The notes beneath the pieces were generated by a model that was given only the letters and a program-made list of their open reading frames with translations, was not told the origin of the DNA and did no database searches. DNA of 64,000 bases from Hydrotalea sp. (GTDB lineage Bacteria; Bacteroidota; Bacteroidia; Chitinophagales; Chitinophagaceae). Of this stretch, positions 35,848 through 43,645 are shown piece by piece; the stretch's first letter is position 1, and each line of letters starts with the position of its first letter. Location: positions 1 to 64,000 of the forward strand of contig JAKRSC010000028.1 of NCBI GenBank assembly GCA_022402565.1. The letters are read 5' to 3'. Position numbers and translations under genes: made by a program.

Positions 35848-37124
35848 GAATTTAGTTTCCAATCTTGATCAACAAATATTAATCTATTTGAATCAGGAAT
35901 CTTTCCACTTCCAAAATAATCTCCAGAGACAATTTCAAAATGACTTGCATTAATTATCCAATCTTCAATTTGACCCTGCTGCCTAACCATCAGGTTATAT
36001 ACATAAACACCAACATTAAACGGTGCTTTTTTTATAAGACATTCAATAACAACGTCAGAGCTTTCAGAAATGAATTCTTGATTTGTGAGTACATTACTAA
36101 GATCTGTTATAGAAACCTCCCTGATTGTACTAATGCCAAATGAAATTTGTAATGGTTTAACATTTGTTGCTAGTTTATTTAGTCTTGCTAAAATTCTTAT
36201 TGTTTCCCCTGCTTTGAATTTTGTTCTCTTATTTTTTTTGTCGTCCTCAGTCCATGTATCGATAAAGCGTACGTTTTGCTCTCCTATTCTGGTTTTCGAA
36301 TTAAGATTACTTTTTTTATTAAAGTCCAAACTTTTCTCAAAAAGATATTCCTCAATTACATCATTTGATTTTCCCTCTTTGATTAATTTGCCGTCTTTGA
36401 AAAGCTTTGCATTTTGGCATAGTTTACAAATAGATTCCATATTATGACTCACAAACAAAACAGTCCTTCCTTGCCCTTGACTCACTTCTCCCATTTTACC
36501 CAAGCATTTTTTCTGAAACTCAGCATCGCCCACCGCCAGCACTTCATCTACAATTAAAATATCGCTGTCTAAGTGAGCGGCCACTGCAAATGCGAGTCGC
36601 ACATACATACCGCTGCTGTAGCGCTTTACCGGTGTATCTATATAGCGCTCTATCCCCGCAAAGTCAACTATCTCATCCAGCTTTCTGTCGATCTCTCTTT
36701 TGCGCATGCCCAAAATAGCCCCGTTGAGGTAAATATTATCTCGGCCCGATAGTTCGGGGTGAAATCCTGTGCCTACTTCTAATAAACTGGCTATTCTTCC
36801 TTTTACTTTTATGCTGCCGGTGGTGGGTGCAGTGGTTTTAGATAAAAGCTTTAACAAGGTACTTTTGCCAGCTCCGTTTCTACCAATGATGCCTACCGCA
36901 TCTCCTTGATTTATTTGGAGGTTAATATCTTTCAATGCCCATACATATTCACTGTTGCCCTTTTGTGTGCGGTCGTTGGTTTCGCCAATTTTAGCAAAGG
37001 GATCTTCTTTTCCCCGAACGGCATACCACCAACGCTTGAGGTCGTGGCTCAAAGTACCTGTACCCACATCTCCCAATCGGTACTGTTTGCTGAGGTTTTC
37101 TATTATAATAGCTGGCTGCGACAT
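35844..37124 (-). CDS. wzt: Polysaccharide ABC transporter ATPase with C-terminal glycan-recognition domain
   Basis: A 426-residue Wzt-type protein. The nucleotide-binding domain (to about residue 250) has GIIGRNGAGKSTLLKLL (Walker A), KRYSSGMYVRLAFA (signature), ILIVDEVLAVGD (Walker B) and VLFVSHNMESI (switch His). Residues about 255-426 match the place of the Wzt C-terminal domain that, in E. coli O9a, recognises the capped non-reducing end of the glycan. Composition changes inside the gene: bases 36541-36660 are 45-50% GC, while line 36301-36360 is 13 of 60. It drives export of glycan through Wzm. Confidence 0.92.
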   Translation of the reverse strand: MSQPAIIIENLSKQYRLGDVGTGTLSHDLKRWWYAVRGKEDPFAKIGETNDRTQKGNSEYVWALKDINLQINQGDAVGIIGRNGAGKSTLLKLLSKTTAPTTGSIKVKGRIASLLEVGTGFHPELSGRDNIYLNGAILGMRKREIDRKLDEIVDFAGIERYIDTPVKRYSSGMYVRLAFAVAAHLDSDILIVDEVLAVGDAEFQKKCLGKMGEVSQGQGRTVLFVSHNMESICKLCQNAKLFKDGKLIKEGKSNDVIEEYLFEKSLDFNKKSNLNSKTRIGEQNVRFIDTWTEDDKKNKRTKFKAGETIRILARLNKLATNVKPLQISFGISTIREVSITDLSNVLTNQEFISESSDVVIECLIKKAPFNVGVYVYNLMVRQQGQIEDWIINASHFEIVSGDYFGSGKIPDSNRLIFVDQDWKLNS

Positions 37125-37133
37125 CTTAGTTGC

Positions 37134-38006
37134 TTAAACAGTGTCCATAAAGGATTTTTCTACTTTGTTAAATACCAATGTACCTATCAATAATAAGCCT
37201 GCTGCAAAAGCAGCACTGTAGCCCAAGCTCATCCAGGAAAAACTACCCGAACCCGTAAATGCAAATCGAAAAGTTTCTATAATGGCACTCATGGGGTTAG
37301 CTCGAATGATGGCGGCATATTTGGGTGGAATATTCTCTAAGGAATAAATGATAGGTGTGGCATACATGAGCAATTGTACCCCAAAACCCAGTAAAAAAAT
37401 TAAATCGCGGTACTTGGTGGTGAGGGCGCTGATGAGCATGCCCGCACCCAAGGATAACATGGCCATTAAAACAATGAGCAGGGGTACCAATATCATTTGC
37501 CATTGAGCGGTTATAGTTCCCTGCACATAATAGTAGAACCAAATGCCCAAGAACAAGGTCATTTGAATACCCAATCGTACCAAATTCGATACTACAATAC
37601 TCAGCGGCATAATGAGGCGCGGAAAATATACTTTTCCAAAAATGGCCGCATTATCACGAAACACCGTGGCTGTTTTATTCAAACATTCGGCAAAATAATT
37701 CCAGAGGGTGATGCCCGATAAATAAAAGACCAACATGGGTACACCGCCAGTTGGAATGCCGGCAATTTTACCAAACACCACTATAAACGTGAGGGTAGTA
37801 AGCAGGGGCTGAATGAAAAACCAAATAGGACCTAAAATGGTTTGCTTATAAGTAGCTATAAAATCGCGCTTCACCAACATCCAGAGCAGATCGCGGTAGC
37901 GGATGACTTCCTTCAGCTTCAAATCCAACGGAGACGATTGCGGAAGAATTTCTTCCGTCCACTCTAATCCTGCTATTTCTTCTTGTTTGCTCTCTTGTAT
38001 TTTCAC
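37134..38006 (-). CDS. wzm: Polysaccharide ABC transporter permease
   Basis: A 290-residue ABC-2 type permease with about six membrane segments (for example TILGPIWFFIQPLLTTLTFI, MILVPLLIVLMAMLSLGAGM, LGYSAAFAAGLLLIGTLVFN). The amphipathic N-terminal stretch VIRYRDLLWMLVKRDFIA is typical of Wzm/KpsM. With Wzt it moves lipid-linked glycan across the inner membrane. The start is GTG 38006, just after the wzc stop. GC is higher than in the glycosyltransferase block. Confidence 0.93.
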   Translation of the reverse strand: MKIQESKQEEIAGLEWTEEILPQSSPLDLKLKEVIRYRDLLWMLVKRDFIATYKQTILGPIWFFIQPLLTTLTFIVVFGKIAGIPTGGVPMLVFYLSGITLWNYFAECLNKTATVFRDNAAIFGKVYFPRLIMPLSIVVSNLVRLGIQMTLFLGIWFYYYVQGTITAQWQMILVPLLIVLMAMLSLGAGMLISALTTKYRDLIFLLGFGVQLLMYATPIIYSLENIPPKYAAIIRANPMSAIIETFRFAFTGSGSFSWMSLGYSAAFAAGLLLIGTLVFNKVEKSFMDTV

Positions 38007-38008
38007 TG

Positions 38009-40513
38009 TTATTTCATTCTTCGCATCAAACGACTCACAAATCCTATGAACCTATTCAACCAACTCAACTTGATAGATTCTGTATAGTATTGGTTATTGA
38101 GGTACTTGGTGCTATAGGTATAATTGTAGTTATAAGTATAGCCATAGCCATAGGTATAGGTATATCCATAATAGCCATAGCGGCCACCCGCCACTACATC
38201 GTTCACCAATAAAGTCATATTCTTTAATCTGTTGCTTTCTGCTATTTCCCGGATATAATCCATTTGTTTGAGCAGGGTATAGCGTTGGCGTATGAGGTAC
38301 AAAGTAATATCTGCATACTCCTGTAAAATAAAGCAATCACTCACCAGGGCAGACGGAGCCGTATCTACAATCACATAGTCGTATGCAGTACGCAGGTAAT
38401 CGAAGAGCTCTTTCACTTTCGGATTTAACAACAACTCCGCTGGATTCGGTGGAATGGGACCAGAGGGGAATACATGCAGATTGGGAAAATCGGGGTGGTC
38501 CAAATGAATTTGATCTGGATTATCTACTTGTCCAATGAGGTAATTGGTGATGCCCCTTTGTAACCTTGTTTGCTCCATCAATTCATTGATGGCGGGTACA
38601 CTGTTGATTTTTCGAAGGTCGAATAACAGGAGTGCCACTTTCTTATTCACCAAAGAAAGCGAGGCTGCCAGATTAGAGCTGACAAAGGATTTTCCTTCGC
38701 CTGGTATGGTAGAAGTGATAAGGATGACTTTGTGGGTATCTTCTGTTTTGAGGAGATAAGGTAGGTTGGCCCGCACCATTCGGAATTGTTCTGCAATAAG
38801 CGAGCGGCTTTTTTTAAATACAAAGCGGTCGGCCTGATCGGTATGGGCAATTTCTCCTGCAATTGGCAGTTTAAGCTTTTTCTGCAATTGTTCACGAGAA
38901 ATGATTTTGTCGTTGAAGAGTTCTAATAAATAAATGACAACAATTCCAAAAATAAGGCCAGATAACAATGCAAAGTTGCGAATATTTTCTACTTTAGGTT
39001 CTATAGGTATAGATCCTGCAGAAGCTTTATCTATAGCTTCATAACTTGTTTGAACAGAGCTAGAAGTAATGGCCAGTTGCTCTCTTCTTTGAATTAAATA
39101 AGTATAGAGTGCCTTTTTAATATTTAATTGACTTGTTAAATTCTCTATGGCTTTTAGATATTCTGGAATTTTATTCAACTCAAGTGCATGGTAGTTTTCA
39201 TTTTTATCCAACACCTGTATTCCTACCTCTAATTCTTTGTCAATATTGTTAAGTATTTCAACAAGATTATACCTTAAATCGGCTACTCGCTTTTCATAAT
39301 CTGCAACAAAGCGATTGGACTCAGAGTCAGTCAGCTGTTCTTTATCCCTTTCATAAGAAAGTTGTACTTCATTGTATCTGTTAATTGCTAAATTGAGTGT
39401 TGAATTTTCTAATCCTAAAAGAGTTGGAACAGTTCTTTTATTGTTTTCTCTATTACTTATGTATTTTTTTAAAAGTTGAATAAGTGCTCTTCTTGTCTCT
39501 AATTCAGTTTTTCTAAAATATAGACCTTCTATTTGTTTACTCCTATAGCTAGCACCTTCTTGGGCATCATAGAATTTATTGTTCTTTTTTTGCACTAATA
39601 TTTCATCACTTAGTTGTGAGATTTCATTAGCAACCTCTTTTTGTCGCTCATTAATGAATACAATAGCATCTCTGCTTGCTTTTCTTTTTGATTCAATATC
39701 TACGACCTGATACTCTTGTACCAAATGATCTAAAAACTCTTTCGCAATAACTGGATTATCGCTTCTAAGAGATAAACTTAACACAGATGTTTTACCAACT
39801 TGGGCAACAGAGAGGCTATTACTAATTTGTCGAGCTACATCATAACTAGGCCTGTAAGATATTTCTAGCGGGAATTCAAAATTTATATTAGAATATTGCT
39901 TATTATCTAATCGAATTGCATCTCCATTAAAAAGTTTAAAAGTTTGTCCGACTTTTATTTGGGATGGTGTTCCTCTTGGATTTTTTTTAGGGGTGAAGAA
40001 AATTGTATTGTTTTCAATTTTATCTATAAAGAAATAAACAGAATTATTCGAGTCAATGAGCTTAAAGTTTAGCTCGGTTATTGGAGACTCTAAAAAAAGA
40101 GTTGCAGATCTGAATCTACCTAAGTTTCTAACTTTTACTTGAAAATTTCCCTTTTCAACAACACGTTTTAAAAATTTAATCGATTTCAACCGGGTCATTT
40201 CGACCTCCATATTGAAGCGTTTATTTTCATTCAAGGCCTCTTCAACTAAATCTAAAGTGCCAGAGTTAACATTTTTTGGACTTGACGAAAGTTCTGGTAT
40301 TTTTACTAATAGCTGTACTTCTGCGTTATATACTGGTTCGGTATATCTAATTATAATATATGAAATGCCATAAGCTAAAACAACACAGAAAATGACAAAG
40401 GGTAAATGATGAAGATATTTTAAAAAAATATCTTTTATTGACTGACTATTTAAAGAAGTTCCCTCATTAAGTTCTGGAATTCTATTATTTTTTTCCATTT
40501 CAATAGGTAGCAT
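38009..40513 (-). CDS. wzc: Wzc-like polysaccharide co-polymerase and tyrosine autokinase
   Basis: An 834-residue protein with a Wzz domain at the N-terminus (first membrane span LPFVIFCVVLAYGISYIIIR), a long coiled-coil periplasmic part and a second span near residues 515-540 (FALLSGLIFGIVVIYLLEL). The cytoplasmic BY-kinase domain has ITSTIPGEGKSFVSSNLA (Walker A), LLLFDLRK (A') and YVIVDTAPSALVSD (B). The tail is extraordinarily tyrosine-rich (15 Tyr in about 36 residues). It controls chain length and export with Wza. The kinase half is GC-richer than the periplasmic half. ATG 40498 is an alternative start. Confidence 0.93.
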   Translation of the reverse strand: MLPIEMEKNNRIPELNEGTSLNSQSIKDIFLKYLHHLPFVIFCVVLAYGISYIIIRYTEPVYNAEVQLLVKIPELSSSPKNVNSGTLDLVEEALNENKRFNMEVEMTRLKSIKFLKRVVEKGNFQVKVRNLGRFRSATLFLESPITELNFKLIDSNNSVYFFIDKIENNTIFFTPKKNPRGTPSQIKVGQTFKLFNGDAIRLDNKQYSNINFEFPLEISYRPSYDVARQISNSLSVAQVGKTSVLSLSLRSDNPVIAKEFLDHLVQEYQVVDIESKRKASRDAIVFINERQKEVANEISQLSDEILVQKKNNKFYDAQEGASYRSKQIEGLYFRKTELETRRALIQLLKKYISNRENNKRTVPTLLGLENSTLNLAINRYNEVQLSYERDKEQLTDSESNRFVADYEKRVADLRYNLVEILNNIDKELEVGIQVLDKNENYHALELNKIPEYLKAIENLTSQLNIKKALYTYLIQRREQLAITSSSVQTSYEAIDKASAGSIPIEPKVENIRNFALLSGLIFGIVVIYLLELFNDKIISREQLQKKLKLPIAGEIAHTDQADRFVFKKSRSLIAEQFRMVRANLPYLLKTEDTHKVILITSTIPGEGKSFVSSNLAASLSLVNKKVALLLFDLRKINSVPAINELMEQTRLQRGITNYLIGQVDNPDQIHLDHPDFPNLHVFPSGPIPPNPAELLLNPKVKELFDYLRTAYDYVIVDTAPSALVSDCFILQEYADITLYLIRQRYTLLKQMDYIREIAESNRLKNMTLLVNDVVAGGRYGYYGYTYTYGYGYTYNYNYTYSTKYLNNQYYTESIKLSWLNRFIGFVSRLMRRMK
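38075..38183 (-). repeat. Tyrosine-codon repeat encoding the Wzc tail
   Basis: The minus strand repeats TAT/TAC every second codon, giving GYYGYTYTYGYGYTYNYNY in the protein. At the DNA level it is a degenerate 6-base repeat (plus-strand forms CATAGC, TATAGG, TATAAT). It encodes the autophosphorylation cluster. Such a repeat could change length by slippage. Confidence 0.7.
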
Positions 40514-40524
40514 TGAATTTTCTT

Positions 40525-41346
40525 TTAACGAAGGTTTATGATGAAATTAAGAATTGGAATTACAAGGAATCCCATACCTAAAATTATATTCAATCTTTGT
40601 ATAGACACATTTTCTTGGCCTATACCACCCACAATATATTGTTTTATTGCTCTTTCATTTGGTGCAACTAGTACGATATCATTGGGCTGTAAATAATAGG
40701 CACTAGATTCGAATACTGATTTAGCGTTTCTAATATCAATATAAATTTTTTCAAGGCTTTCTGTTGTTTGTCTTAAGACTAAAATACTGTCCCTCCTAGA
40801 TGTGCTTCTGTTATAATTTGCAATACTTAAAGCTTCAAGGATTGTTGGGTTTTGAGTACTCATTTCAAAGTTGCCGGGTTTATCAACCTCTCCAAACAGC
40901 GTAACATTAAATGCTTTTTGAGTAACCCTAACATATGGATCTTTAATATATTTTTTTACTTTTTCTTGTATCACTTCTGAAGCCTCATCTGATGTAAGGT
41001 TGTTTAAATTTATTTTACCAACAAGAGGATAATTAATTCTTCCTAACGAGTCTAAACGATATGACGTGGATTTTCCATTATCAAAAACCTCCAATTGTTC
41101 TTTTTGAAGCGATGGGGTACTCACCAGTATATCAATCGTGCTTAATGGTTTACACCTCATTTCTGGGATTTTTTGAATTCTATTTAAGCTATCAAGACCC
41201 TTCTGAAACATGGTGTACTCAATTTTCGCCCTAGCGATTTGCTTTTTAGTAATACAAGACGCAAAACTTCCCACTAAGAACAGCAAAAGCAATATTCGGC
41301 TCCAAGAGGGGGATGAACCTTTCCACATTGTAAAAAATTTAATCAT
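40525..41346 (-). CDS. wza: Wza-like outer-membrane polysaccharide export lipoprotein
   Basis: A 273-residue protein with signal peptide and lipobox (SRILLLLFLVGSFASC, Cys31 with the start used). The Poly_export domain follows: RINYPLVGKINLNNLTSDEA and EKVKKYIKDPYVRVTQKAF. A SLBB-like part has FNVTLFGEVDKPGNFEMS. A C-terminal hydrophobic segment (LNIILGMGFLVIPILNFII) is present. It forms the outer-membrane exit pore fed by Wzc. ATG 41346 is used; a GTG nine codons upstream is also open. It is the first gene of the long operon, with a promoter 190 bases upstream. Confidence 0.9.
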   Translation of the reverse strand: MIKFFTMWKGSSPSWSRILLLLFLVGSFASCITKKQIARAKIEYTMFQKGLDSLNRIQKIPEMRCKPLSTIDILVSTPSLQKEQLEVFDNGKSTSYRLDSLGRINYPLVGKINLNNLTSDEASEVIQEKVKKYIKDPYVRVTQKAFNVTLFGEVDKPGNFEMSTQNPTILEALSIANYNRSTSRRDSILVLRQTTESLEKIYIDIRNAKSVFESSAYYLQPNDIVLVAPNERAIKQYIVGGIGQENVSIQRLNIILGMGFLVIPILNFIINLR

Positions 41347-41536
41347 GTTAACACAAGCGTTCCGCACCCTCACTCACATACCTGTGGTGCAGTACTACCA
41401 CGTAAATATACGCAGACAGATTGATTATCAGCTTATTAATAGGGGGGTAATATTTAGAGAATTGAATTAGACAGTAATCCTTTGCCTGGAGAGGAGATTG
41501 GATGTGGTAGGTCTAAGGGTTCTCAATTGTTGTTCA
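41347..41536 (-). promoter_or_regulatory. Long 5' leader of the wza operon
   Basis: About 180 bases separate the predicted transcription start (near 41530) from the wza start codon. On the minus strand the leader contains the inverted repeat GTGGT/ACCAC (41385-41402) and a CCCCCC run near 41442-41447. Long leaders of Bacteroidota capsule operons are targets of NusG-like antiterminators such as UpxY. No upxY-like gene or JUMPstart sequence is seen here, so a regulatory role is only possible. Confidence 0.4.
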
Positions 41537-41568
41537 CAAATATAATTGCAGGTTGGGTATTGTCCAAA
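41537..41568 (-). promoter_or_regulatory. Bacteroidota-type promoter for the wza operon
   Basis: On the minus strand TTTG (41568-41565) is followed after 20 bases by TATATTTG (41544-41537). This fits the Bacteroidota vegetative promoter consensus TTTG-N about 20-TAnnTTTG exactly. Transcription would start near 41530 and run into wza. It is the best promoter found upstream of the polysaccharide genes. Confidence 0.65.
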
Positions 41569-41621
41569 AGATTGTGAATGAATTCATAAGATGTTTTTAT
41601 AAGCTAATGAGCGTTCGTATT

Positions 41622-42527
41622 TTAAACAGGTTTTTTAGCCACCACCAGCATTTTATTCTTGATAGGAAACAAGCGGAAAAACAACCTCACCAGTGGGAGG
41701 GCTGCTTTCACCAAGAATGGATTTTTGAGTATTTTCTTTAGGTAAAACACATAGGGAAAGCTCAGCTCATGCATCAATTGAATTTGAACCAATTCTAATC
41801 CGGCTTTTGAACAGAGTAATTGCATATCGGCTTTGCTGAGGATTTGCTTATGTCCAAAGCGGTGACTGGAGTATAAATCGTGCAGAAAGCCCTTCAGCCT
41901 TCCACCTGTAAGTTGAGCCAATCCTGCGCCGCTGCGGTGATAAAAGGCGTCTCTACAAGGCGTATCTATGAAAAGATATCCACCCGGAGCCAGCAAGCGG
42001 GCATTGGCCAAGATAAAATCAATGGGTTGGTTCACATGCTCCAGCACATCCCACAGCACCACGGCTTGCATTGTGCTTGTATATTGGTTCCAGAAAGCAT
42101 CTTGAATGGGTTGCTCAAAAACATGTTGCAACTGCAATTTTTCTTTGGCGTACAGCAGGTATTGGTGGTCGAGTTCAATACCCCAACAGTCATATCCTTT
42201 TTGGAGCATATTGGTAAGAAACAATGCGCCGCCAAAGCCTACATCCATCATGCGTGCGGGTGGTTGAAGGTATTTTTCAACCAATTGTATGTGTCGCTCA
42301 AATCGTTCTGGATTGCTTTGCAGTTTTTCTTCTATGTATTGAATGGTCTTTGGGTCGAGGTGGGAGAGGGTAGAATGTGCAGATGCTTGTTCGTACTCAT
42401 CATCGAGGTAAGTGCTGTAATGAAAGCCGCAGTGTTGGCAAACCACCACATCGGCCATGCGCAAACGATATTGTATAGAATTGCCGCCACCGCCGCATAG
42501 TTTGCAAACAGAATAGTCGAATTGCAT
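41622..42527 (-). CDS. SAM-dependent methyltransferase with N-terminal zinc ribbon
   Basis: A 301-residue protein. The N-terminus has paired CxxC motifs (CKLCGGGG and CQHCGF), a small zinc ribbon common in capsule/LPS methyltransferases. Then come RMMDVGFGGALFLTNMLQKG (motif I), GIELDHQYLLYA, VVLWDVLEHVNQP and LLAPGGYLFIDTP. ATG 42527 (MQFDYSVCKLC) is chosen. The frame stays open for 45 more codons upstream, but those translate the intergenic repeat (SLRFSKG twice) and are not homologous. It is upstream of the wza promoter, so it is transcribed separately or reads through. Confidence 0.87.
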   Translation of the reverse strand: MQFDYSVCKLCGGGGNSIQYRLRMADVVVCQHCGFHYSTYLDDEYEQASAHSTLSHLDPKTIQYIEEKLQSNPERFERHIQLVEKYLQPPARMMDVGFGGALFLTNMLQKGYDCWGIELDHQYLLYAKEKLQLQHVFEQPIQDAFWNQYTSTMQAVVLWDVLEHVNQPIDFILANARLLAPGGYLFIDTPCRDAFYHRSGAGLAQLTGGRLKGFLHDLYSSHRFGHKQILSKADMQLLCSKAGLELVQIQLMHELSFPYVFYLKKILKNPFLVKAALPLVRLFFRLFPIKNKMLVVAKKPV

Positions 42528-42700
42528 AAGAAGTTGTAAAGATAGGGGAATGATGAATGTCGGGACTAAAAGCCCGCATTGCCCCTTCGAGAACCTCAGG
42601 GACCCCCTTCGGCACTTGTCCCGGCCCTTCGAGAACCTCAGGGACCGGGCTGAATATGCCAAAGACCAACAGCCAAAGACTAAAGACCACCCTTCGAGGC

Positions 42701-42780
42701 CTGTCCCGATCCTTCGGGGCCTGTCCCGAGTATTCGGGGCCCGTCCCGATCCTTCGGGGCCCGTCCCGAGTATTCGGGAA
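42701..42780. repeat. Tandem array, four 20-base units
   Basis: Units start at 42701, 42721, 42741 and 42761. They alternate between CTGTCCCGATCCTTCGGGGC-like and CTGTCCCGAGTATTCGGGGC-like forms, so a 40-base higher-order unit occurs twice. Each unit contains a CCCGA...TCGGG inverted repeat and can form a small hairpin. Confidence 0.85.
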
Positions 42781-42869
42781 GCCTTATGGACTCGACCAAG
42801 ATACGCTTATTCATTTTTTTCTTATCCCTACTTTCTTTTGCTTTCCGCCCCAAAAATTTTGGGGCGGAT
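42781..42869 (+). repeat. 88-bp direct repeat, copy 1
   Basis: Begins GCCTTATGGACTCGACCAAG and ends with the palindrome CCGCCCCAAAA/TTTTGGGGCGG (42845-42867). Copy 2 at 43778-43865 is nearly identical and in the same orientation. The MazEF toxin-antitoxin pair lies between the two copies. Confidence 0.85.
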
Positions 42870-42900
42870 CACTAAAGACCTACTCTGCAAGCGGTGTTCA

Positions 42901-42924
42901 GCGAGCCGCTGTGTCCAGCTAGGC
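42901..42924 (+). repeat. Dispersed repeat element, copy 2
   Basis: The 24 bases are the exact reverse complement of 96-119, about 42.8 kb away on the other side of the polysaccharide locus. Confidence 0.75.
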
Positions 42925-43054
42925 CAACATTACGTTTTTATTATTGTGCCTGCAGAAAACACTAAAGACAAATGACCAAAGACTAAAGACCCTCTTCCAC
43001 CCAAAGACCAACAGCCAAAGACTAAAGACCTTTAATAACAAAAAAGTCAATCAA

Positions 43055-43387
43055 CTACAAATCCATCACAATTCGCAAATTATCTCTTAGCTGTAGTATT
43101 TGTTCCCGGGTTAATTTACCCAATCGCTTAAGGAATCTTTTATTGTCGATTGCCCGAGGTTGATCAACCAAAATATCACTTGGCTTAGATAACTGTTTCT
43201 TTAAGTGTACTCTTAAAATTTTTGCTTCGAGATGAATGTTGGTGGTAATTGGACAAACAATGGTAGATAAATGTGTATCGTTTAATAAATCGGTTTGAAT
43301 AATTACAACGGGTCTGGTTTTGCCGGGCTCAGTGCCCATGGTGGGATTTAAATCGGCTAACCAAATGTCATACTGTTTATATATCAT
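43055..43387 (-). CDS. mazF: MazF/PemK-type endoribonuclease toxin
   Basis: A 110-residue toxin that cuts mRNA at specific short sequences. Motifs: YKQYDIWLADLNPTMGTEPG, KTRPVVIIQTDLLN, TIVCPITTNI and SDILVDQPRAIDNKRF. Length and core are complete. It overlaps the antitoxin gene by 11 bases. The module is bracketed by two direct copies of an 88-bp repeat. Confidence 0.93.
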   Translation of the reverse strand: MIYKQYDIWLADLNPTMGTEPGKTRPVVIIQTDLLNDTHLSTIVCPITTNIHLEAKILRVHLKKQLSKPSDILVDQPRAIDNKRFLKRLGKLTREQILQLRDNLRIVMDL

Positions 43388-43607
43388 CTGCTAACTTTTC
43401 AAATTCAGCTAATACCTCCTGCGAGCTTTGAGCAACTAATTTGCTTTCTTTGGCAAGCTGCTTTTGTAAAAATCTTCTTTTATGAAACTTATTATACAAA
43501 GCAAGCGCCTCATTGATATAGCGATTTCGTGGAAGATTTAATTCCGCTATCACCTGCTCGGTCTCTTCAAATACCTGATTGTCTAGTTTGAGGGATAGTG
43601 TTTTCAT
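43377..43607 (-). CDS. Antitoxin of the MazF pair (ribbon-helix-helix-like)
   Basis: A 76-residue protein: MKTLSLKLDNQVFEETEQVI then LNLPRNRYINEALALYNKFH. The N-terminal strand plus two helices fit a CopG/RHH DNA-binding fold; the C-terminal acidic tail (QEVLAEFEKLADDI) is likely to bind the toxin. Upstream lies an inverted repeat suited to autoregulation. Confidence 0.82.
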   Translation of the reverse strand: MKTLSLKLDNQVFEETEQVIAELNLPRNRYINEALALYNKFHKRRFLQKQLAKESKLVAQSSQEVLAEFEKLADDI

Positions 43608-43619
43608 ACGTGCTTTTTA

Positions 43620-43645
43620 CAAAGGTATATATTGTTGGTATATAC
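43620..43645 (-). promoter_or_regulatory. Promoter -7 box and operator of the MazEF module
   Basis: The minus strand has TACCTTTG (43627-43620), a perfect TAnnTTTG box 13 bases before the antitoxin ATG. Overlapping it is GTATATA-N7-TATATAC (43625-43645), a perfect inverted repeat suitable for an RHH dimer pair. No TTTG -33 box is found at the usual spacing. Confidence 0.5.

Larger units (their letters stand above)
42528..43054. repeat. Composite intergenic repeat region 1
   Basis: No gene. In order: two CCCTTCGAGAACCTCAGGGA elements (about 42583-42650), a short AAAGACC array (42661-42690), a 20-base tandem array (42701-42780) and an 88-bp dispersed repeat (42781-42869). The 24-bp element shared with the left edge (42901-42924) and a second AAAGACC/AAAGACT array (42955-43033) follow. 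The frames across it are repeat translations. Confidence 0.8.

Noticed and set aside
41374-41621. JUMPstart/ops element in the wza leader
   Set aside because: No GGCGGTAGC-like core is present on either strand; only a weak GTGGT/ACCAC inverted repeat is seen.
42528-42975. Plus-strand open frames of 120-140 codons in the repeat region
   Set aside because: They translate the palindromic repeats (SRTSGT, FENLRD motifs), lack any family match and lack a plausible start signal.
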